Assembly (NCBI RefSeq): GCF_016820495.1
Contig: NZ_JADHDU010000008.1
Location: 1-64,000, forward strand
Reading direction: 5' to 3'
DNA from: Planococcus beigongshangi
GTDB taxonomy: Bacteria; Bacillota; Bacilli; Bacillales_A; Planococcaceae
Length of the DNA stretch: 64,000 nucleotides
In this document: piece by piece, positions 11,169-23,965 of the stretch
Position numbering within the stretch: the stretch's first letter is position 1
Layout: each line of letters opens with the position of its first letter
The notes under the pieces: model-generated
What the model was told of the DNA's origin: nothing
Seen by the model: only the letters and a program-made list of their open reading frames with translations
Database searches by the model: none
Made by a program: the position numbers and the translations under genes

Positions 11169-11201
11169 AACACATCTGCAGTATTATTAGGAGGACGTAT
11201 C

Positions 11202-12740
11202 TTGAAGAAGAGAGCATTACTGAGTGTATCCGATAAATCCGGTATTCTGGAATTTGCGCAGGAACTGGAGCGAATGAATTATGAAATCCTGTCGACAGGC
11301 GGCACAAAACGCTTTTTGGAAGATAATGGTGTAGCGATTACCGCTGTTGATGAAATTACGAAATTCCCCGAAATTCTTGGTGGACGCGTTAAAACCCTGC
11401 ATCCTTTAGTCCACGGCGGTTTATTGGCCAAGCATGATGATGCAGCGCATCAAAGTGAAATGGCTGATAACGGCATTTCTCCGATTGACATGGTCTGTGT
11501 CAATTTATATCCATTCCGCGAAACGATTTCAAAACCGGATGTCCCTGTAGAGGATGCCATCGAAAATATCGATATCGGCGGTCCGACGATGCTCCGTTCT
11601 GCGGCTAAAAATCATGCGTATGTAACGGTGATCGTAGATGCGGAGGATTATCCGGCCGTCCTCGAAGAACTCCAGAGCAAAGAAGGCACAACCACTCCTG
11701 AAACAAGACGCCGCCTGGCTGCAAAAGTGTTCCGCCATACGGCCGCTTATGATTCCTATATCTCCAATTATTTGACAGATCTTACGGAAGAAGAATATCC
11801 TGCTCAGCTGACGCTTACATACGAGCTTCAGCAGACGCTGCGCTACGGCGAGAACCCGCACCAGAAAGCGGCATTTTACCGAAGCCCGCTCGGTTCGGAA
11901 TTTTCGATTGCGAGTGCTGATCAGCTGCATGGCAAAGAGCTTTCCTATAATAATATCCAGGATGCAAACGCCGCTTTGCAGATCATCAAAGAATTCACGA
12001 TGCCTGCTGCAGTGGCGGTGAAGCATATGAATCCTTGCGGCGTCGGAACAGGCGACACCATTTCGGCAGCTTTCGGTAAAGCCTATGAAGCGGATTCAAC
12101 ATCGATTTTTGGCGGCATTGTTGCCCTTAACCGTGAAGTCGATGCTGAAACAGCACGGCTATTAGGGGATATTTTCCTGGAAATCATCATTGCACCGGCA
12201 TTTTCGGAAGTAGCATTGGAAATTTTAACCAAAAAGAAAAATATCCGTTTGCTGACGATATCCTTTGATGGGGCTAAACAGGACAAATGGAATACGGTCA
12301 CTGTTGAAGGCGGTTTGCTTGTCCAGCAGCCGGATGTCTATAATTATGAAGATGCAGAAATTACAATAGCTACCAAACGCCAGCCGACGGAAGCGGAGCT
12401 CGAAGCGCTGAAATTGGGCTGGAGCGTTGTAAAACACGTTAAATCGAATGCTATCGTTGTCTGTGATTCACAGATGACGCTGGGCGTCGGAGCAGGGCAG
12501 ATGAACCGTGTCGGCGCTGCTAAGATTGCACTGGAACAGGCAGGAGAGCGGGCTGAAGGAGCCATCATGGCTTCGGATGCGTTTTTCCCGATGAACGATA
12601 CAGTGGAAGCTGCCGCGAAAGCCGGCATCAAGGCGATCATTCAGCCGGGCGGATCTAAAAAAGATCAGGATTCCATCGATAAAGCCGATGAATACGGTAT
12701 TGCGATGGTCTTTACAGGCATTCGCCACTTTAAACATTAA
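11202..12740 (+). CDS. purH: PurH, AICAR transformylase/IMP cyclohydrolase
   Basis: Bifunctional enzyme for the last two steps to IMP. The N-terminal MGS-like cyclohydrolase domain has SVSDKSGI and [11 protein letters not shown]. The C-terminal transformylase domain carries the catalytic KHMNPCGVG and, near the end, [14 protein letters not shown]. The length is 512 residues. The start codon is TTG at 11202 after a strong TTAGGAGG, about 30 nt after purN. Confidence 0.97.
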   Translation: MKKRALLSVSDKSGILEFAQELERMNYEILSTGGTKRFLEDNGVAITAVDEITKFPEILGGRVKTLHPLVHGGLLAKHDDAAHQSEMADNGISPIDMVCVNLYPFRETISKPDVPVEDAIENIDIGGPTMLRSAAKNHAYVTVIVDAEDYPAVLEELQSKEGTTTPETRRRLAAKVFRHTAAYDSYISNYLTDLTEEEYPAQLTLTYELQQTLRYGENPHQKAAFYRSPLGSEFSIASADQLHGKELSYNNIQDANAALQIIKEFTMPAAVAVKHMNPCGVGTGDTISAAFGKAYEADSTSIFGGIVALNREVDAETARLLGDIFLEIIIAPAFSEVALEILTKKKNIRLLTISFDGAKQDKWNTVTVEGGLLVQQPDVYNYEDAEITIATKRQPTEAELEALKLGWSVVKHVKSNAIVVCDSQMTLGVGAGQMNRVGAAKIALEQAGERAEGAIMASDAFFPMNDTVEAAAKAGIKAIIQPGGSKKDQDSIDKADEYGIAMVFTGIRHFKH

Positions 12741-12758
12741 GCCGGAGGGAGCATTAAG

Positions 12759-14018
12759 ATGAAAGTTCTAGTTATTGGCAGAGGCGGACGGGAACATGCG
12801 ATTGTCCGCCAGTTTGCGAGATCCGCTTTCATAGAAAAGGTATTTGCAGCACCCGGCAACGACGGTATGAGGCTGGAAGCGGAGCTTGTGCCGATCGAAG
12901 AGATGGAATTTCAGGCACTTGCCCAATTCGCCAAAGAACAAAAGATCGATTGCACCTTCATAGGTCCTGAGCAGCCTCTCTCAGCAGGCATCGTCGACTT
13001 TTTCGAAAGCCAGGGCCTGCGGGCTTTCGGTCCATCAAAAGCAGCTGCGCAAATTGAAGGAAGCAAAACATTCGCAAAGGAATTAATGAAAAAATACCAG
13101 ATCCCGACCGCTGCCTACGCGACATTTTCTGAAATTGCACCGGCCATTGATTTCATCCGTCAAAAGGGTGCGCCGATCGTTATAAAAGCGGATGGCCTCG
13201 CTGCCGGAAAAGGAGTCGTTGTTGCCGGCAGTGAAGAAGATGCAATTGCCGCACTCCATGACATGCTGGAAGACCGCAAATACGGGGCATCTGGGTCAAC
13301 GGTCGTCATTGAAGAATTCCTGGACGGCGAAGAATTTTCGTTCATGTCATTCGTCTACAATGGACGGATTTATCCGATGGTCATATCACAGGATCACAAA
13401 CGGGCCTACGATGGGGACCGCGGTCCGAATACCGGAGGCATGGGCGCTTACTCACCGGTGCCGCAGATCGAAGAAAGCATCGTCGATGAAACGTTCCATA
13501 AAATCGTCAAGCCTGCAATCGAGGCCATGGCCGAAGAAGGGGTTCCTTTTAATGGAATCCTCTATGCCGGAGTCATTGTCACGGCGGAGGGGCCGAAAGT
13601 GATCGAATTCAATGCGCGTTTCGGTGATCCGGAAACGCAGGTGGTGCTGCCGCGTATGAAATCGGATTTCGGTGATTTCATGTATGCTTTGATGGAAGGG
13701 AAACCCTTTGACCTGGAATGGCAGGAACAGGCGGTCCTTGGAGTCGTCATAGCAGCAGAAGGCTATCCGGAACAGCCCGAAAAAGGGAAACTGCTGCCGA
13801 ATCTGGCGGGACTGTCCGGAGTGGATATCTTCCATGCGGGCACAACAGCCACAAGTGAAGGGTTTGCGGCCAATGGCGGGCGTGTGCTGCTCATCTCATC
13901 TGAAGGCGATACAGTCAAAGCCGCGCAGGAAAAAGTTTACGAACAGATCAATTCGCTTTCATGGTCCGGATTTATGCATCGGTCTGACATCGGATGGCGT
14001 GCATCCAATCCCAATTAA
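12759..14018 (+). CDS. purD: PurD, GAR synthetase
   Basis: ATP-grasp ligase joining phosphoribosylamine and glycine, and the last gene of the operon. VIGRGGREHAIV is at the N-terminus, KADGLAAGKGVVVA in the ATP-grasp core, and FNARFGDPETQ supplies metal and substrate ligands. The length (419 residues) is normal. GGAGGG 10 nt upstream supports the ATG. A strong terminator follows. Confidence 0.97.
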   Translation: MKVLVIGRGGREHAIVRQFARSAFIEKVFAAPGNDGMRLEAELVPIEEMEFQALAQFAKEQKIDCTFIGPEQPLSAGIVDFFESQGLRAFGPSKAAAQIEGSKTFAKELMKKYQIPTAAYATFSEIAPAIDFIRQKGAPIVIKADGLAAGKGVVVAGSEEDAIAALHDMLEDRKYGASGSTVVIEEFLDGEEFSFMSFVYNGRIYPMVISQDHKRAYDGDRGPNTGGMGAYSPVPQIEESIVDETFHKIVKPAIEAMAEEGVPFNGILYAGVIVTAEGPKVIEFNARFGDPETQVVLPRMKSDFGDFMYALMEGKPFDLEWQEQAVLGVVIAAEGYPEQPEKGKLLPNLAGLSGVDIFHAGTTATSEGFAANGGRVLLISSEGDTVKAAQEKVYEQINSLSWSGFMHRSDIGWRASNPN

Positions 14019-14029
14019 TGATATACTTT

Positions 14030-14070
14030 TAAATGACACAAATTCGACAAGAACTGTGTCATTTTTTCTT
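14030..14070 (+). terminator. Terminator of the pur operon
   Basis: AATGACACA (14032-14040) pairs with TGTGTCATT (14055-14063) and is followed by TTTTTC. It lies 13 nt after the purD stop. Confidence 0.85.
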
Positions 14071-14213
14071 TCTGTTATAAATCCCTGAAAGATAAGGGAC
14101 CTGAGGATTTTCAACAGCCCGCGTTTACCTCTATTTACACTCCTGATCGCACGATCATCACTACCCCGAAAACAAAATCAGCAGGGCATCAAAACTCGAG
14201 AGGAGCAATATGT

Positions 14214-14804
14214 ATGAACTGGTACGAAAAGTTGAATCAGTATTTCCCCATCGAAGAGATGAAGTCAAAAGAGCATATGGACACGTTATTGAAGGAAAAA
14301 GGCAGTGTCTATTATAAGGATGAGGGTCCTTACCACGTATTGATGTATGCAGAATTCCCTAACTTCACTTTTGTGGATTACCTGTTTGTATCGAAAGAAT
14401 CACGCGGCATGGGGCTTGGCAGTAAAACACTCCAGATGCTGAAAGACAAGAACAAGCCGATTATCCTTGAAGTGGAGCCGGTGAATTATGAAGACACGGA
14501 TACGGAAAAACGCCTTCGTTTTTATTCGCGTGAAGGGTTTGAGCATGCTTCTTCCATCGGCTATAACCGGCGTTCACTTGCGACAGGCGAAGCGAATTCG
14601 ATGGAAATCCTTTACTGGGCGCCGAACAATGAAAGCGAAGAAGAAATCTTTGAGGCAATGAAAAAAATGTACGAAGACATCCACACGTATAAAGATGAAC
14701 ATTTCTACGGTGAATCTTATGAACACGTAGACGAAGTCCTGACATTCAATGAGACAGAAAAGAAAGACGTGCTGAAACCGTTCAATAACCCAATTAAAAA
14801 CTGA
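14214..14804 (+). CDS. GNAT family N-acetyltransferase (YjbC-like)
   Basis: Soluble GNAT-fold protein of 196 residues. The acetyl-CoA pyrophosphate loop is SRGMGLGSK (about residues 64-72), after the beta-strand FVDYLFVS. The conserved RFYSREGF and the acidic C-terminal extension (residues 140-196) resemble B. subtilis YjbC; the acyl acceptor is unknown. GAGGAGC precedes the ATG at 14214; another ATG at 14210 is out of frame. It stands alone between two terminators, so it has its own promoter somewhere in 14070-14200. Confidence 0.8.
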   Translation: MNWYEKLNQYFPIEEMKSKEHMDTLLKEKGSVYYKDEGPYHVLMYAEFPNFTFVDYLFVSKESRGMGLGSKTLQMLKDKNKPIILEVEPVNYEDTDTEKRLRFYSREGFEHASSIGYNRRSLATGEANSMEILYWAPNNESEEEIFEAMKKMYEDIHTYKDEHFYGESYEHVDEVLTFNETEKKDVLKPFNNPIKN

Positions 14805-14825
14805 TGACAGCGCTAAAATCCTGAA

Positions 14826-14868
14826 ACGGAGTGAATGGAAGAAAAACTTTCATTCACTCCGGTTTTTT
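14826..14868 (+). terminator. Terminator after the GNAT gene
   Basis: CGGAGTGAATG pairs with CATTCACTCCG across a 13-nt loop, followed by GTTTTTT. Confidence 0.9.
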
Positions 14869-14990
14869 CTATTGCCAATAGCCGGCCGAGCTATCAGAAT
14901 GTTCTATTATCATAGCGGCCTGACTGTCTTTCAGTGCATTATTATGCTAGTATATAAAGTATTATCATTGCAGCGGAAAGGGGCGGAATC

Positions 14991-16721
14991 ATGGATAATC
15001 CACTCTGGAAAAATAAAGAATTGCGCAATCAGCTTAAAATCATTACGAAGGACGAGTCGCCGGATCTGGTACTGACCAATGCCTATTACCTGCATGGCAT
15101 CTATAAGAAATGGATGACGGGCAATATCTGGATCCATGATGACCGCATCGTCTATGCAGGACAGGAAATGGCGAAAATTGGCGAGGCGACAGAAGTAGCA
15201 GATATGACCGGTAAATTCATCGTTCCGGGATACATAGAACCGCACGTCCATCCCTTCCAGCTTTATAACCCTCAATCATTTGCGGATTATTCCGCCCAAT
15301 TGGGAACGACAACATTCATCTCGGACAACCTCACCTTATTCTTGTCGATGGAAAATGAGAAAGCGTTTTCTATATTGGATCAATTGAATGAACTGCCTTT
15401 CACGTTCTATTGGTGGACGCGCTTCGATTCGCAGACAGAACTTGCGGAAGAAGACAGGCTGTTCACTTCGAAGTCTGTCGGTGAGTGGCTGGATCGGCCG
15501 GAAGTGCTGCTCGGCGGTGAATTGACCGGCTGGCCGAAACTTTTGGCGGGAGACGATCAGATGCTTTACTGGATCCAGAAAGCGAAAATGACCCGCAAGA
15601 AAATCGAAGGGCATTTTCCGGGCGCCTCTGAAAAGACATTGGCACGCATGAAATTATTAGGTGCGGACGGCGATCATGAAGCGATGACCATCGACGAAGT
15701 GGAAATGCGCTTATTGCACGGTTATGGCGTAACACTTCGCCATTCATCGATCCGGCCTGACCTGCCCTCATTATTGAAGGGCGTCGTCGAACGCGATTTG
15801 AACGTCTACGAAAAATTGATGATGACAACAGATGGTTCGACGCCCTCATTCCATAAAGACGGTGTCATGGACCTGTGCATCCGGATCGCATTGGATGCTG
15901 GAGTGCCGGCAATCGATGCCTATATGATGGCTTCCTATAATGTAGCGCGTTATTATAATATGACAGCGATGCACGGGTTGATAGCGACAGGCCGCTATGC
16001 GAACATCAATATTCTCGATTCGATCGAGGATCCGGTGCCGTCGAGTGTCATTTCAAAAGGCAAATGGCTGAAGCGGGACGGCGAAAAAGTACGTGAACTG
16101 CCGCCGATCGACTGGAGCGTGCTGCCGAAACTGGAAATGGATTTCGAACTGACAGAAGACGATTTCCAATTTTCGATGCCGTTTGGGCTGGACATGGTGA
16201 ATGATGTTATCATCAAACCTTATTCAGTCAACATCGATACACACGACGGGAAATTGTCAAAAGATCATAACGAAAGTTTCCTGATGCTGATCGACAAGCA
16301 TGGCAAATGGCGTGTGAATACACTGATCAAGGGATTCACCACAGCGGTTGAAGGTTTTGCCTCGTCTTATTCGAACACAGGGGACATCATCCTGATCGGC
16401 AAAGACCGCAAACAGATGTGGCTCGCATTCGATGAATTGAAGCGGATGAAAGGCGGCATTGTCCTGATGGAGAATGGCGAAAAGATCTGTGATATCCCAT
16501 TGACCCACGGCGGCGGCATGTCGGACCTTACGATGGAACAGATCATGGAACAGGAAACCGTTTTGAAAAAGGCACTGAAAGAACGGGGTTATAAACACGG
16601 GGACGCAATCTATACCTTGCTGTTCCTGCAGGCGACCCACCTGCCATATGTCCGTGTTACCCAACAAGGGATTTATGATGTGAAAAATAAAAAAGTGCTG
16701 TTCCCGGCATTCATGAGATGA
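14991..16721 (+). CDS. yerA: Putative adenine deaminase (YerA-like amidohydrolase)
   Basis: Amidohydrolase-superfamily protein of 576 residues, close in layout to B. subtilis YerA, which is annotated as a putative adenine deaminase (adenine to hypoxanthine). The metal site begins with EPHVHP (His85, His87), after a short N-terminal composite domain. A conserved TNAYYLHG and a late LTHGGGMSDL motif also fit the Ade family. It lacks the canonical GxIDGHxHIESS wording of AdeC, so activity is inferred. Its place after the pur operon is consistent with purine salvage. AAAGGGGCGG precedes the ATG. Confidence 0.8.
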   Translation: MDNPLWKNKELRNQLKIITKDESPDLVLTNAYYLHGIYKKWMTGNIWIHDDRIVYAGQEMAKIGEATEVADMTGKFIVPGYIEPHVHPFQLYNPQSFADYSAQLGTTTFISDNLTLFLSMENEKAFSILDQLNELPFTFYWWTRFDSQTELAEEDRLFTSKSVGEWLDRPEVLLGGELTGWPKLLAGDDQMLYWIQKAKMTRKKIEGHFPGASEKTLARMKLLGADGDHEAMTIDEVEMRLLHGYGVTLRHSSIRPDLPSLLKGVVERDLNVYEKLMMTTDGSTPSFHKDGVMDLCIRIALDAGVPAIDAYMMASYNVARYYNMTAMHGLIATGRYANINILDSIEDPVPSSVISKGKWLKRDGEKVRELPPIDWSVLPKLEMDFELTEDDFQFSMPFGLDMVNDVIIKPYSVNIDTHDGKLSKDHNESFLMLIDKHGKWRVNTLIKGFTTAVEGFASSYSNTGDIILIGKDRKQMWLAFDELKRMKGGIVLMENGEKICDIPLTHGGGMSDLTMEQIMEQETVLKKALKERGYKHGDAIYTLLFLQATHLPYVRVTQQGIYDVKNKKVLFPAFMR

Positions 16722-16759
16722 TTCCGCGACGGTTAGGCAGGAAAGGACGGTAAGGCCAG

Positions 16760-17080
16760 ATGCAAGTTGATAAAATCCGAGGTCCACAAACCGATCAATT
16801 GATCGATGCGATTTTGGCATTGAAAGACCGCGAAGAAGCGTACCGCTTTTTTGATGATCTTGCCACAATCAGCGAAATCCAGTCATTATCCCAGCGTTTT
16901 GAAGTGGCACGCATGCTGCGGCTGAAAAAAACGTATGAACATATAAAAAATGAAACCGGTGCGAGTACCGCAACCATTTCCCGTGTCCGCCGCTGCCTGA
17001 ATTACGGCAATGACGCTTACGATGAGATGCTCGGACGACTGTACCCGGATGAAAAACCGTTTCAGCTGCCTAAAGAGTAG
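16760..17080 (+). CDS. yerC: YerC/YecD family TrpR-like DNA-binding protein
   Basis: A 106-residue helix-turn-helix protein of the TrpR/YerC family. The HTH lies near residues 40-75 (SLSQRFEVARML...TGASTATISRVRRCL). Target and effector are unknown; TrpR itself binds tryptophan, but these proteins sit next to yerA/pcrB in Bacillales with no demonstrated ligand. It starts 39 nt after yerA and is probably cotranscribed. A terminator follows. Confidence 0.88.
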   Translation: MQVDKIRGPQTDQLIDAILALKDREEAYRFFDDLATISEIQSLSQRFEVARMLRLKKTYEHIKNETGASTATISRVRRCLNYGNDAYDEMLGRLYPDEKPFQLPKE

Positions 17081-17099
17081 GAAGCGAACGAAAATTCAA

Positions 17100-17148
17100 A
17101 AGCTGTCCATTAAGTCAGAGTTCGGGCTTAGTGGACGGCCTTTTCTTT
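17100..17148 (+). terminator. Terminator after yerC
   Basis: GCTGTCCATTAAG (17102-17114) pairs with CTTAGTGGACGGC (17127-17139), followed by a T-rich run. Confidence 0.88.
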
Positions 17149-17281
17149 TTGTCCAGACTCCAGCGCCCGGCCTCCCCGTTTCATCAGTCAGCCCAGCTGC
17201 CGTGGCAAAAAATTCCCCTCTGCTGTTCTGGATTATGCCTTTCGGGGCTGAATGGGCGCCTGCGCTTTTCTTTGTTATAAT
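17149..17281 (+). repeat. Dispersed intergenic repeat, copy 1 (GTCCAGACT...GCGCTTTTCT)
   Basis: It begins TTGTCCAGACTCCAGCGCC right after the yerC terminator and ends GCGCTTTTC (17263-17270), six nt before a perfect TATAAT at 17276-17281 that probably serves pcrB. The same head and tail recur at 23481, 43309 and (reversed) 48260. The body is GC-rich with imperfect internal pairing and no coding potential. Confidence 0.7.
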
Positions 17282-17327
17282 GAATAAATGAATCAGGTGA
17301 AAATGAAATGAAGTCAGGTGAAGCGAA

Positions 17328-18029
17328 ATGGATTATCGATCATGGCGGCATGTGTTCAAATTGGACCCGGCCAAGGCAATTTCTGATGGACATTTGGAAC
17401 GAATTTGTGAATCCGGGACTGATGCCATCTTGATAGGCGGAAGCGATGGTGTCACACTCGACAATGTATTGGATTTACTGGAGAGGGTCCGTCGCTTTAA
17501 AGTTCCTGCCGTACTTGAAATTTCAACAATAGAATCGGTGACGCCAGGATTCGATTTTTATTTCATCCCGACGGTTTTGAACAGCGGAGATCCGAAATGG
17601 ATCAAGGGCCTTCACCATGAAGCGATCCGGGAATACGGTGACTTGATGGACTGGGAAGAACTTGTTCCGGAAGGCTATTGCATCCTGAATCCGGATTGCA
17701 AAGCGGCCCGGCTCACCGGCGCTGACAGTTTGCTGGACGAGGAAGATGTGGTGGCGTATGCCCGGCTTGCCGAACATTTTTTCCGCCTGCCGATTTTTTA
17801 TATGGAATACAGCGGCATATACGGCAAACCGGAATTGGTGGCCCAGGTGAGAGAACATTTAACAGATACGCGCCTGTTTTACGGCGGCGGCATCGATTCA
17901 ACGGAAAAAGCACAGGAAATGGCCAGACTCGCTGACACGATTGTCGTGGGGAATGTCATTTATACAAATATTGAAAACGCGATTAGGACCGTCGAGGCGG
18001 TTGCGGAAACTACAAAACAATCGCTATAA
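17328..18029 (+). CDS. pcrB: PcrB, heptaprenylglyceryl phosphate synthase
   Basis: TIM-barrel prenyltransferase joining heptaprenyl diphosphate to glycerol-1-phosphate, an archaeal-type lipid step found in Bacillales. Family motifs are [11 protein letters not shown] (about 34-44), YSGIYGKPE and the phosphate-binding GGGIDS and VVGNVIY in the last third. It has 233 residues, about normal length. The ribosome binding site (CAGGTGAAG) is modest. It is followed 28 nt later by pcrA, the usual Bacillales pairing. Confidence 0.95.
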   Translation: MDYRSWRHVFKLDPAKAISDGHLERICESGTDAILIGGSDGVTLDNVLDLLERVRRFKVPAVLEISTIESVTPGFDFYFIPTVLNSGDPKWIKGLHHEAIREYGDLMDWEELVPEGYCILNPDCKAARLTGADSLLDEEDVVAYARLAEHFFRLPIFYMEYSGIYGKPELVAQVREHLTDTRLFYGGGIDSTEKAQEMARLADTIVVGNVIYTNIENAIRTVEAVAETTKQSL

Positions 18030-18057
18030 TGAGAACAAACGTTCGAGGTGGTGCACA

Positions 18058-20271
18058 ATGGAATTGATAACAAAGAATCTGCTTAAAGGGATGAACCCCG
18101 AACAGGAAGAAGCGGTAAAAGCGACAGAAGGGCCCCTCTTGATCATGGCTGGTGCCGGGTCAGGGAAAACACGGGTGCTGACGCACAGAATCGCATATCT
18201 TGTGCTGGAAAAACAGGTCTATCCGTCAAACATCCTGGCGATAACATTCACGAATAAAGCGGCGCGCGAAATGCGCAACCGGATCGATGGCCTGTTAGGG
18301 CATGGAACAGGGGAGCGCATGTGGGTTTCCACGTTCCACTCGATGTGTGTGCGGATCCTTAGACGGGATATCGATAAGCTTGGCTTTTCGCGGAACTTCT
18401 CGATACTTGATACAACCGACCAATTATCGGTCATTAAAAATGTCTTGAAACAGCAGAATCTCGATCCGAAAAAATATGAACCGAGAACGATCCTGAATGC
18501 GATTTCGTCTGCGAAGAACGAATGCATCACAGCAGGGGAGTTTGCGGCGAACGCCAATCAGCATAACCCTTATGAGAAGACGATTGCTGAAGTTTATGCA
18601 GGCTATGAAAAACGCCTCCAAAAAAACCAGTCGCTCGATTTTGACGATTTGATCATGACGACTCTGACTTTATTCAATAAAATGCCGGACGTGCTGGAGT
18701 TCTATCAGAACAAATTCCAGTATATCCATGTGGACGAATATCAGGATACGAACAATGCGCAGTATCAGCTTGTCCAAAAACTGGCGAGCAAATTCAAGAA
18801 TATCTGTGTAGTCGGAGATTCGGACCAGTCCATTTACCGGTGGCGCGGAGCGGATATCACGAATATCCTGAGTTTCGAAAAGGATTATCCGGATGCGAAA
18901 GTCATCATGCTGGAGCAGAATTACCGTTCGACGAAGCGCATTCTGCAGGCAGCGAACGACGTCATCAAACGGAATACGAGCCGCTATCCGAAAGAATTGC
19001 GCACGGATAACGACGAGGGGCCGGCAATTACGCTTCATAAAGCTTCGGATGAACGACAGGAAGCACAATTTGTTGTGCAGACGATCCAGAAGCTGATGGA
19101 TGAAGAAAATTATAAAACTTCCGATTTCGCCATTCTGTACCGTACGAATGCCCAGTCGCGGATCATGGAGGAAATGTTCGTTAAATCGAATATGAACTAC
19201 ACGATTGTCGGCGGCACGAAGTTCTATGACCGCAAGGAAATCAAGGATCTGCTCGCATATCTCCGTTTGATCGCCAATAACGACGACGATCTGTCGCTGG
19301 CCCGCATCATCAACGAACCGAAACGCGGCATCGGGGCCACGTCTTTTGAACGGATTGCCGGATTCGCGATCGAACATGACCGCACCATTATGGATGCGTT
19401 GCAGGAAGTCGACTTTATGGGCGTTTCCGCTAAAATCGCGCAAACGGCCCTGGAGTTCCGGACCATGATTGCCGGCTTCACTGAAATGCAGGAATACTTG
19501 TCTGTCACGGAACTCGTGGAGGAAGTCCTGAAGAAATCCGGCTATCGCCAAATGCTGCAGAACGACAAGACCATCGAAGGCGAAAGCCGACTTGAAAACT
19601 TGAACGAATTCCTGTCGGTTACCCAGGCGTTCGAAAAACAAAGCGACGATAAATCACTTGTCGCGTTTTTGACGGATCTTGCGCTGATTTCCGACATCGA
19701 TTCACTTGATGACGAAGAAGACGCAGATGGTCCGATCATTCTGATGACGATGCATGCTGCGAAGGGGCTCGAATTTCCAGTCGTCTTCATCATCGGACTG
19801 GAAGAAAACGTATTTCCGCATTCGCGTTCAAATAATGATGAAGAAGAAATGGAAGAAGAGCGGCGCCTTGCCTATGTAGGGATCACGAGAGCGGAAAAAC
19901 GCCTTTATTTGACGCATGCCTCTTCCCGAACGCTCTTCGGCAAGAGCAATTGGAATATGCCTTCCCGTTTCATCAACGAAATTTCGGAAGAATTGATTGA
20001 ACAATCAATTGCCCACCACCGTGCGGGAGCCGCAACAAGCTATCAACAGGCACCTAAACGTGCTGCGGTGACGCGGCCGGCCTATCAGCAATCCGGCGGA
20101 GACCGGCTCGGCTGGAAACCTGGCGATAAAGCGAAACATAAAAAATGGGGCACCGGCACAGTTGTCGGCGTCAAAGGCGACGGGGAGCAGACTGAACTTG
20201 ATATCGCATTCCCAAGCCCTGTCGGCATCAAGAGGCTGCTAGCCAAATTCGCGCCGATTGAAAAAGTATAA
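18058..20271 (+). CDS. pcrA: PcrA, UvrD-type ATP-dependent DNA helicase
   Basis: SF1A 3'-5' helicase for repair, rolling-circle replication and clearing of transcription conflicts. Motifs in order: Walker [10 protein letters not shown], motif [10 protein letters not shown], motif [17 protein letters not shown], motif [15 protein letters not shown] and motif [17 protein letters not shown]. The C-terminal Tudor-like RNA-polymerase-interacting region is recognisable ([15 protein letters not shown]). The frame is open to 17941 inside pcrB, but GAGGTGG at 18045-18051 and family N-termini set the start at 18058 (737 residues). Confidence 0.97.
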   Translation: MELITKNLLKGMNPEQEEAVKATEGPLLIMAGAGSGKTRVLTHRIAYLVLEKQVYPSNILAITFTNKAAREMRNRIDGLLGHGTGERMWVSTFHSMCVRILRRDIDKLGFSRNFSILDTTDQLSVIKNVLKQQNLDPKKYEPRTILNAISSAKNECITAGEFAANANQHNPYEKTIAEVYAGYEKRLQKNQSLDFDDLIMTTLTLFNKMPDVLEFYQNKFQYIHVDEYQDTNNAQYQLVQKLASKFKNICVVGDSDQSIYRWRGADITNILSFEKDYPDAKVIMLEQNYRSTKRILQAANDVIKRNTSRYPKELRTDNDEGPAITLHKASDERQEAQFVVQTIQKLMDEENYKTSDFAILYRTNAQSRIMEEMFVKSNMNYTIVGGTKFYDRKEIKDLLAYLRLIANNDDDLSLARIINEPKRGIGATSFERIAGFAIEHDRTIMDALQEVDFMGVSAKIAQTALEFRTMIAGFTEMQEYLSVTELVEEVLKKSGYRQMLQNDKTIEGESRLENLNEFLSVTQAFEKQSDDKSLVAFLTDLALISDIDSLDDEEDADGPIILMTMHAAKGLEFPVVFIIGLEENVFPHSRSNNDEEEMEEERRLAYVGITRAEKRLYLTHASSRTLFGKSNWNMPSRFINEISEELIEQSIAHHRAGAATSYQQAPKRAAVTRPAYQQSGGDRLGWKPGDKAKHKKWGTGTVVGVKGDGEQTELDIAFPSPVGIKRLLAKFAPIEKV

Positions 20272-22293
<2,022 letters not shown>

Positions 22294-22307
22294 GGAGATT
22301 AATGCAA

Positions 22308-23417
22308 ATGAAACGCTTTTGGTGGATCCCTGCGAGCATTTTGCTGCTTTCAGCCTGTGTGCCGTCAACTTCGAACGAAACGGAAGTTATCGGCACCGAG
22401 GAAGTGGAAACAGCAATTATTCCGAGCATGCAGCTGGATGATCAGTTTTACCGGACTCTGTTGCCTTATAAACAAAGCGCCACTAGAGGGAAGATCGTCA
22501 ACCGGCTGAATTCCCGCTATGATATTGAAGAAGCCGAGAAAGGGCTCCTTCGTCTGTCCCAAAACCAATTTTCGCCGGATGATTACTATTTCCAGGAAGG
22601 GCAGAAAATAACAGATGAAGAAGTGACTGCCTGGCTGAACCGCTTCGATGCAGAAAACAATCCGACAGGCTTGAATGCTGCAGCTGGAGGGGAAGGTGAA
22701 ATCCCGCCTCCTGAAATCCTGGCCCATGTCATTGAACAAAACTATCTGGTAAGAACGAATGAAGATACGATCCGCCTTGGCGGTGTATCTGTCGGCCTCG
22801 CATTGAACTCGGTCTATTATACGGATAATAACGGCATTTCTAACGAACAGGCCATTTCTCAGGAACAGCTTGATTCAGAGGGCAAACGCATGGCGAATGA
22901 AATCGTCACCCGCCTGCGCCAGAAAGAGGGGATGGTGGACATACCGATTACGGTTGGTCTGTTCAGGCAAAAAAGCCGCAGCACGATAACCGCCGGCACT
23001 TATTTCACTTACGGAACAGCTCCCGGCGGCCAGAATGAAATCGGCAACTGGAATGCAATCGATGAAGAATTCGTTATTTTCCCTGCGACCAACCCTGAAG
23101 AGAAGTATCGTGAAATGGATACATCTTTCAGGAATTTCAAGCAGGATGTGGAAGAGTATTTCTCGAATTTCACCAGCGTCATCGGGACCGGATTTTATCA
23201 GGGAGAGGACATCCGCAAGCTGAATATTGAAATTCCGATCCAGTTTTATGGATCGGCGGAAGTGATCGGCTTTACTCAGTATCTGACAGGTTTAGTCATG
23301 AGCCACTTTCCGGAAAACATTCAGGTTGAAATTGATATAAATTCAGTCAACGGAGCGGAAGCGTTGATTTTGAGAAAAACCAACCAAACCGAGCCGGTTG
23401 TCCATATTTATGAATAA
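22308..23417 (+). CDS. camS: CamS family sex-pheromone lipoprotein (YerH)
   Basis: Secreted membrane-anchored lipoprotein of the CamS family, whose staphylococcal signal peptide yields the cAM373-type pheromone. A short signal peptide ends in the lipobox LLLSAC (Cys at about residue 17 from this start). The remaining ~350 residues are the CamS domain (RGKIVNRLNSRYD...). The frame opens at 22290; AGGAGA at 22293-22298 best suits ATG 22308, with 22302 as alternative. The position after ligA matches B. subtilis yerH. Confidence 0.9.
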   Translation: MKRFWWIPASILLLSACVPSTSNETEVIGTEEVETAIIPSMQLDDQFYRTLLPYKQSATRGKIVNRLNSRYDIEEAEKGLLRLSQNQFSPDDYYFQEGQKITDEEVTAWLNRFDAENNPTGLNAAAGGEGEIPPPEILAHVIEQNYLVRTNEDTIRLGGVSVGLALNSVYYTDNNGISNEQAISQEQLDSEGKRMANEIVTRLRQKEGMVDIPITVGLFRQKSRSTITAGTYFTYGTAPGGQNEIGNWNAIDEEFVIFPATNPEEKYREMDTSFRNFKQDVEEYFSNFTSVIGTGFYQGEDIRKLNIEIPIQFYGSAEVIGFTQYLTGLVMSHFPENIQVEIDINSVNGAEALILRKTNQTEPVVHIYE

Positions 23418-23445
23418 ACAGTCGTCCAAGATTTTGGGATGATTG

Positions 23446-23480
23446 AAGAGGCAGCCGCTTCGGCTGTCTCTATTCTTTTT
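23446..23480 (+). terminator. Terminator after camS
   Basis: GAGGCAGCCG pairs with CGGCTGTCTC across a tight loop, followed by a T-rich stretch. Confidence 0.8.
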
Positions 23481-23620
23481 ATTGTCCAGACTTCAGCGCC
23501 TAGCCCCTCGAGTCGCTTCGGATTTGACCTTCATGGCAAAAGCCGCCACGACGGCCAAATCCTCCAGCGCTTGCCGGAGCTGAGCAGGCGCTTCCGCTTT
23601 TCTCTATTAAATGGTATGAT
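23481..23620 (+). repeat. Dispersed intergenic repeat, copy 2, ending at the gatC -10 box
   Basis: It starts ATTGTCCAGACTTCAGCGCC directly after the camS terminator and ends GCGCTTCCGCTTTTCT at about 23604. A -10-like TATGAT is at 23615-23620. No convincing -35 is seen outside the repeat tail. Head and tail match copies at 17149, 43309 and 48260. Confidence 0.7.
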
Positions 23621-23656
23621 ATAGCGTATGTTTACTGATTTCGGAGGTGTAAGGAA

Positions 23657-23947
23657 ATGGCGAAAATGACAAAAGAAGAAGTGATCGAAGTTGCCCATTT
23701 GGCGCGTCTCGCGATTACGGATGAAGAAGCGGTTCATTTTGCGGAACAACTGGAAGCAATCACGAATGCGATGGAACTTCTGAACGAACTGGATACAGAC
23801 AATGTGGTGCCGACAACGCACGTATTGCCATTGGTCAACGTATTGCGTGAAGATAAAGCGGAAGCAGGCTTGCCGCGCGAAACCGTTTTGAAAAATGTAA
23901 AAGAACATGAAGCGGGACAAGTAAAAGTTCCGACTATACTGGAATAA
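23657..23947 (+). CDS. gatC: GatC, Asp/Glu-tRNA(Asn/Gln) amidotransferase subunit C
   Basis: Small 96-residue subunit that braces GatA and GatB. The family pattern VAHLARLAITDEE (about residues 12-24) and the C-terminal VPTILE are clear. GGAGG at 23642 and AAGGA just before the ATG give translation signals. First gene of gatCAB. Confidence 0.96.
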   Translation: MAKMTKEEVIEVAHLARLAITDEEAVHFAEQLEAITNAMELLNELDTDNVVPTTHVLPLVNVLREDKAEAGLPRETVLKNVKEHEAGQVKVPTILE

Positions 23948-23965
23948 TAGCGAGGGGGGAAAACC

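Noticed and set aside
16722-17327. Insertion-sequence remnant around the GC-rich stretch after yerC
   Set aside because: No transposase fragment or target duplication; the stretch is explained by a terminator and the dispersed repeat.
18670-19641. 323-codon open frame on the minus strand opposite pcrA
   Set aside because: It lies wholly inside pcrA, whose helicase motifs are intact, has no ribosome binding site and reads as low-quality, Phe/Arg/His-rich antisense sequence.
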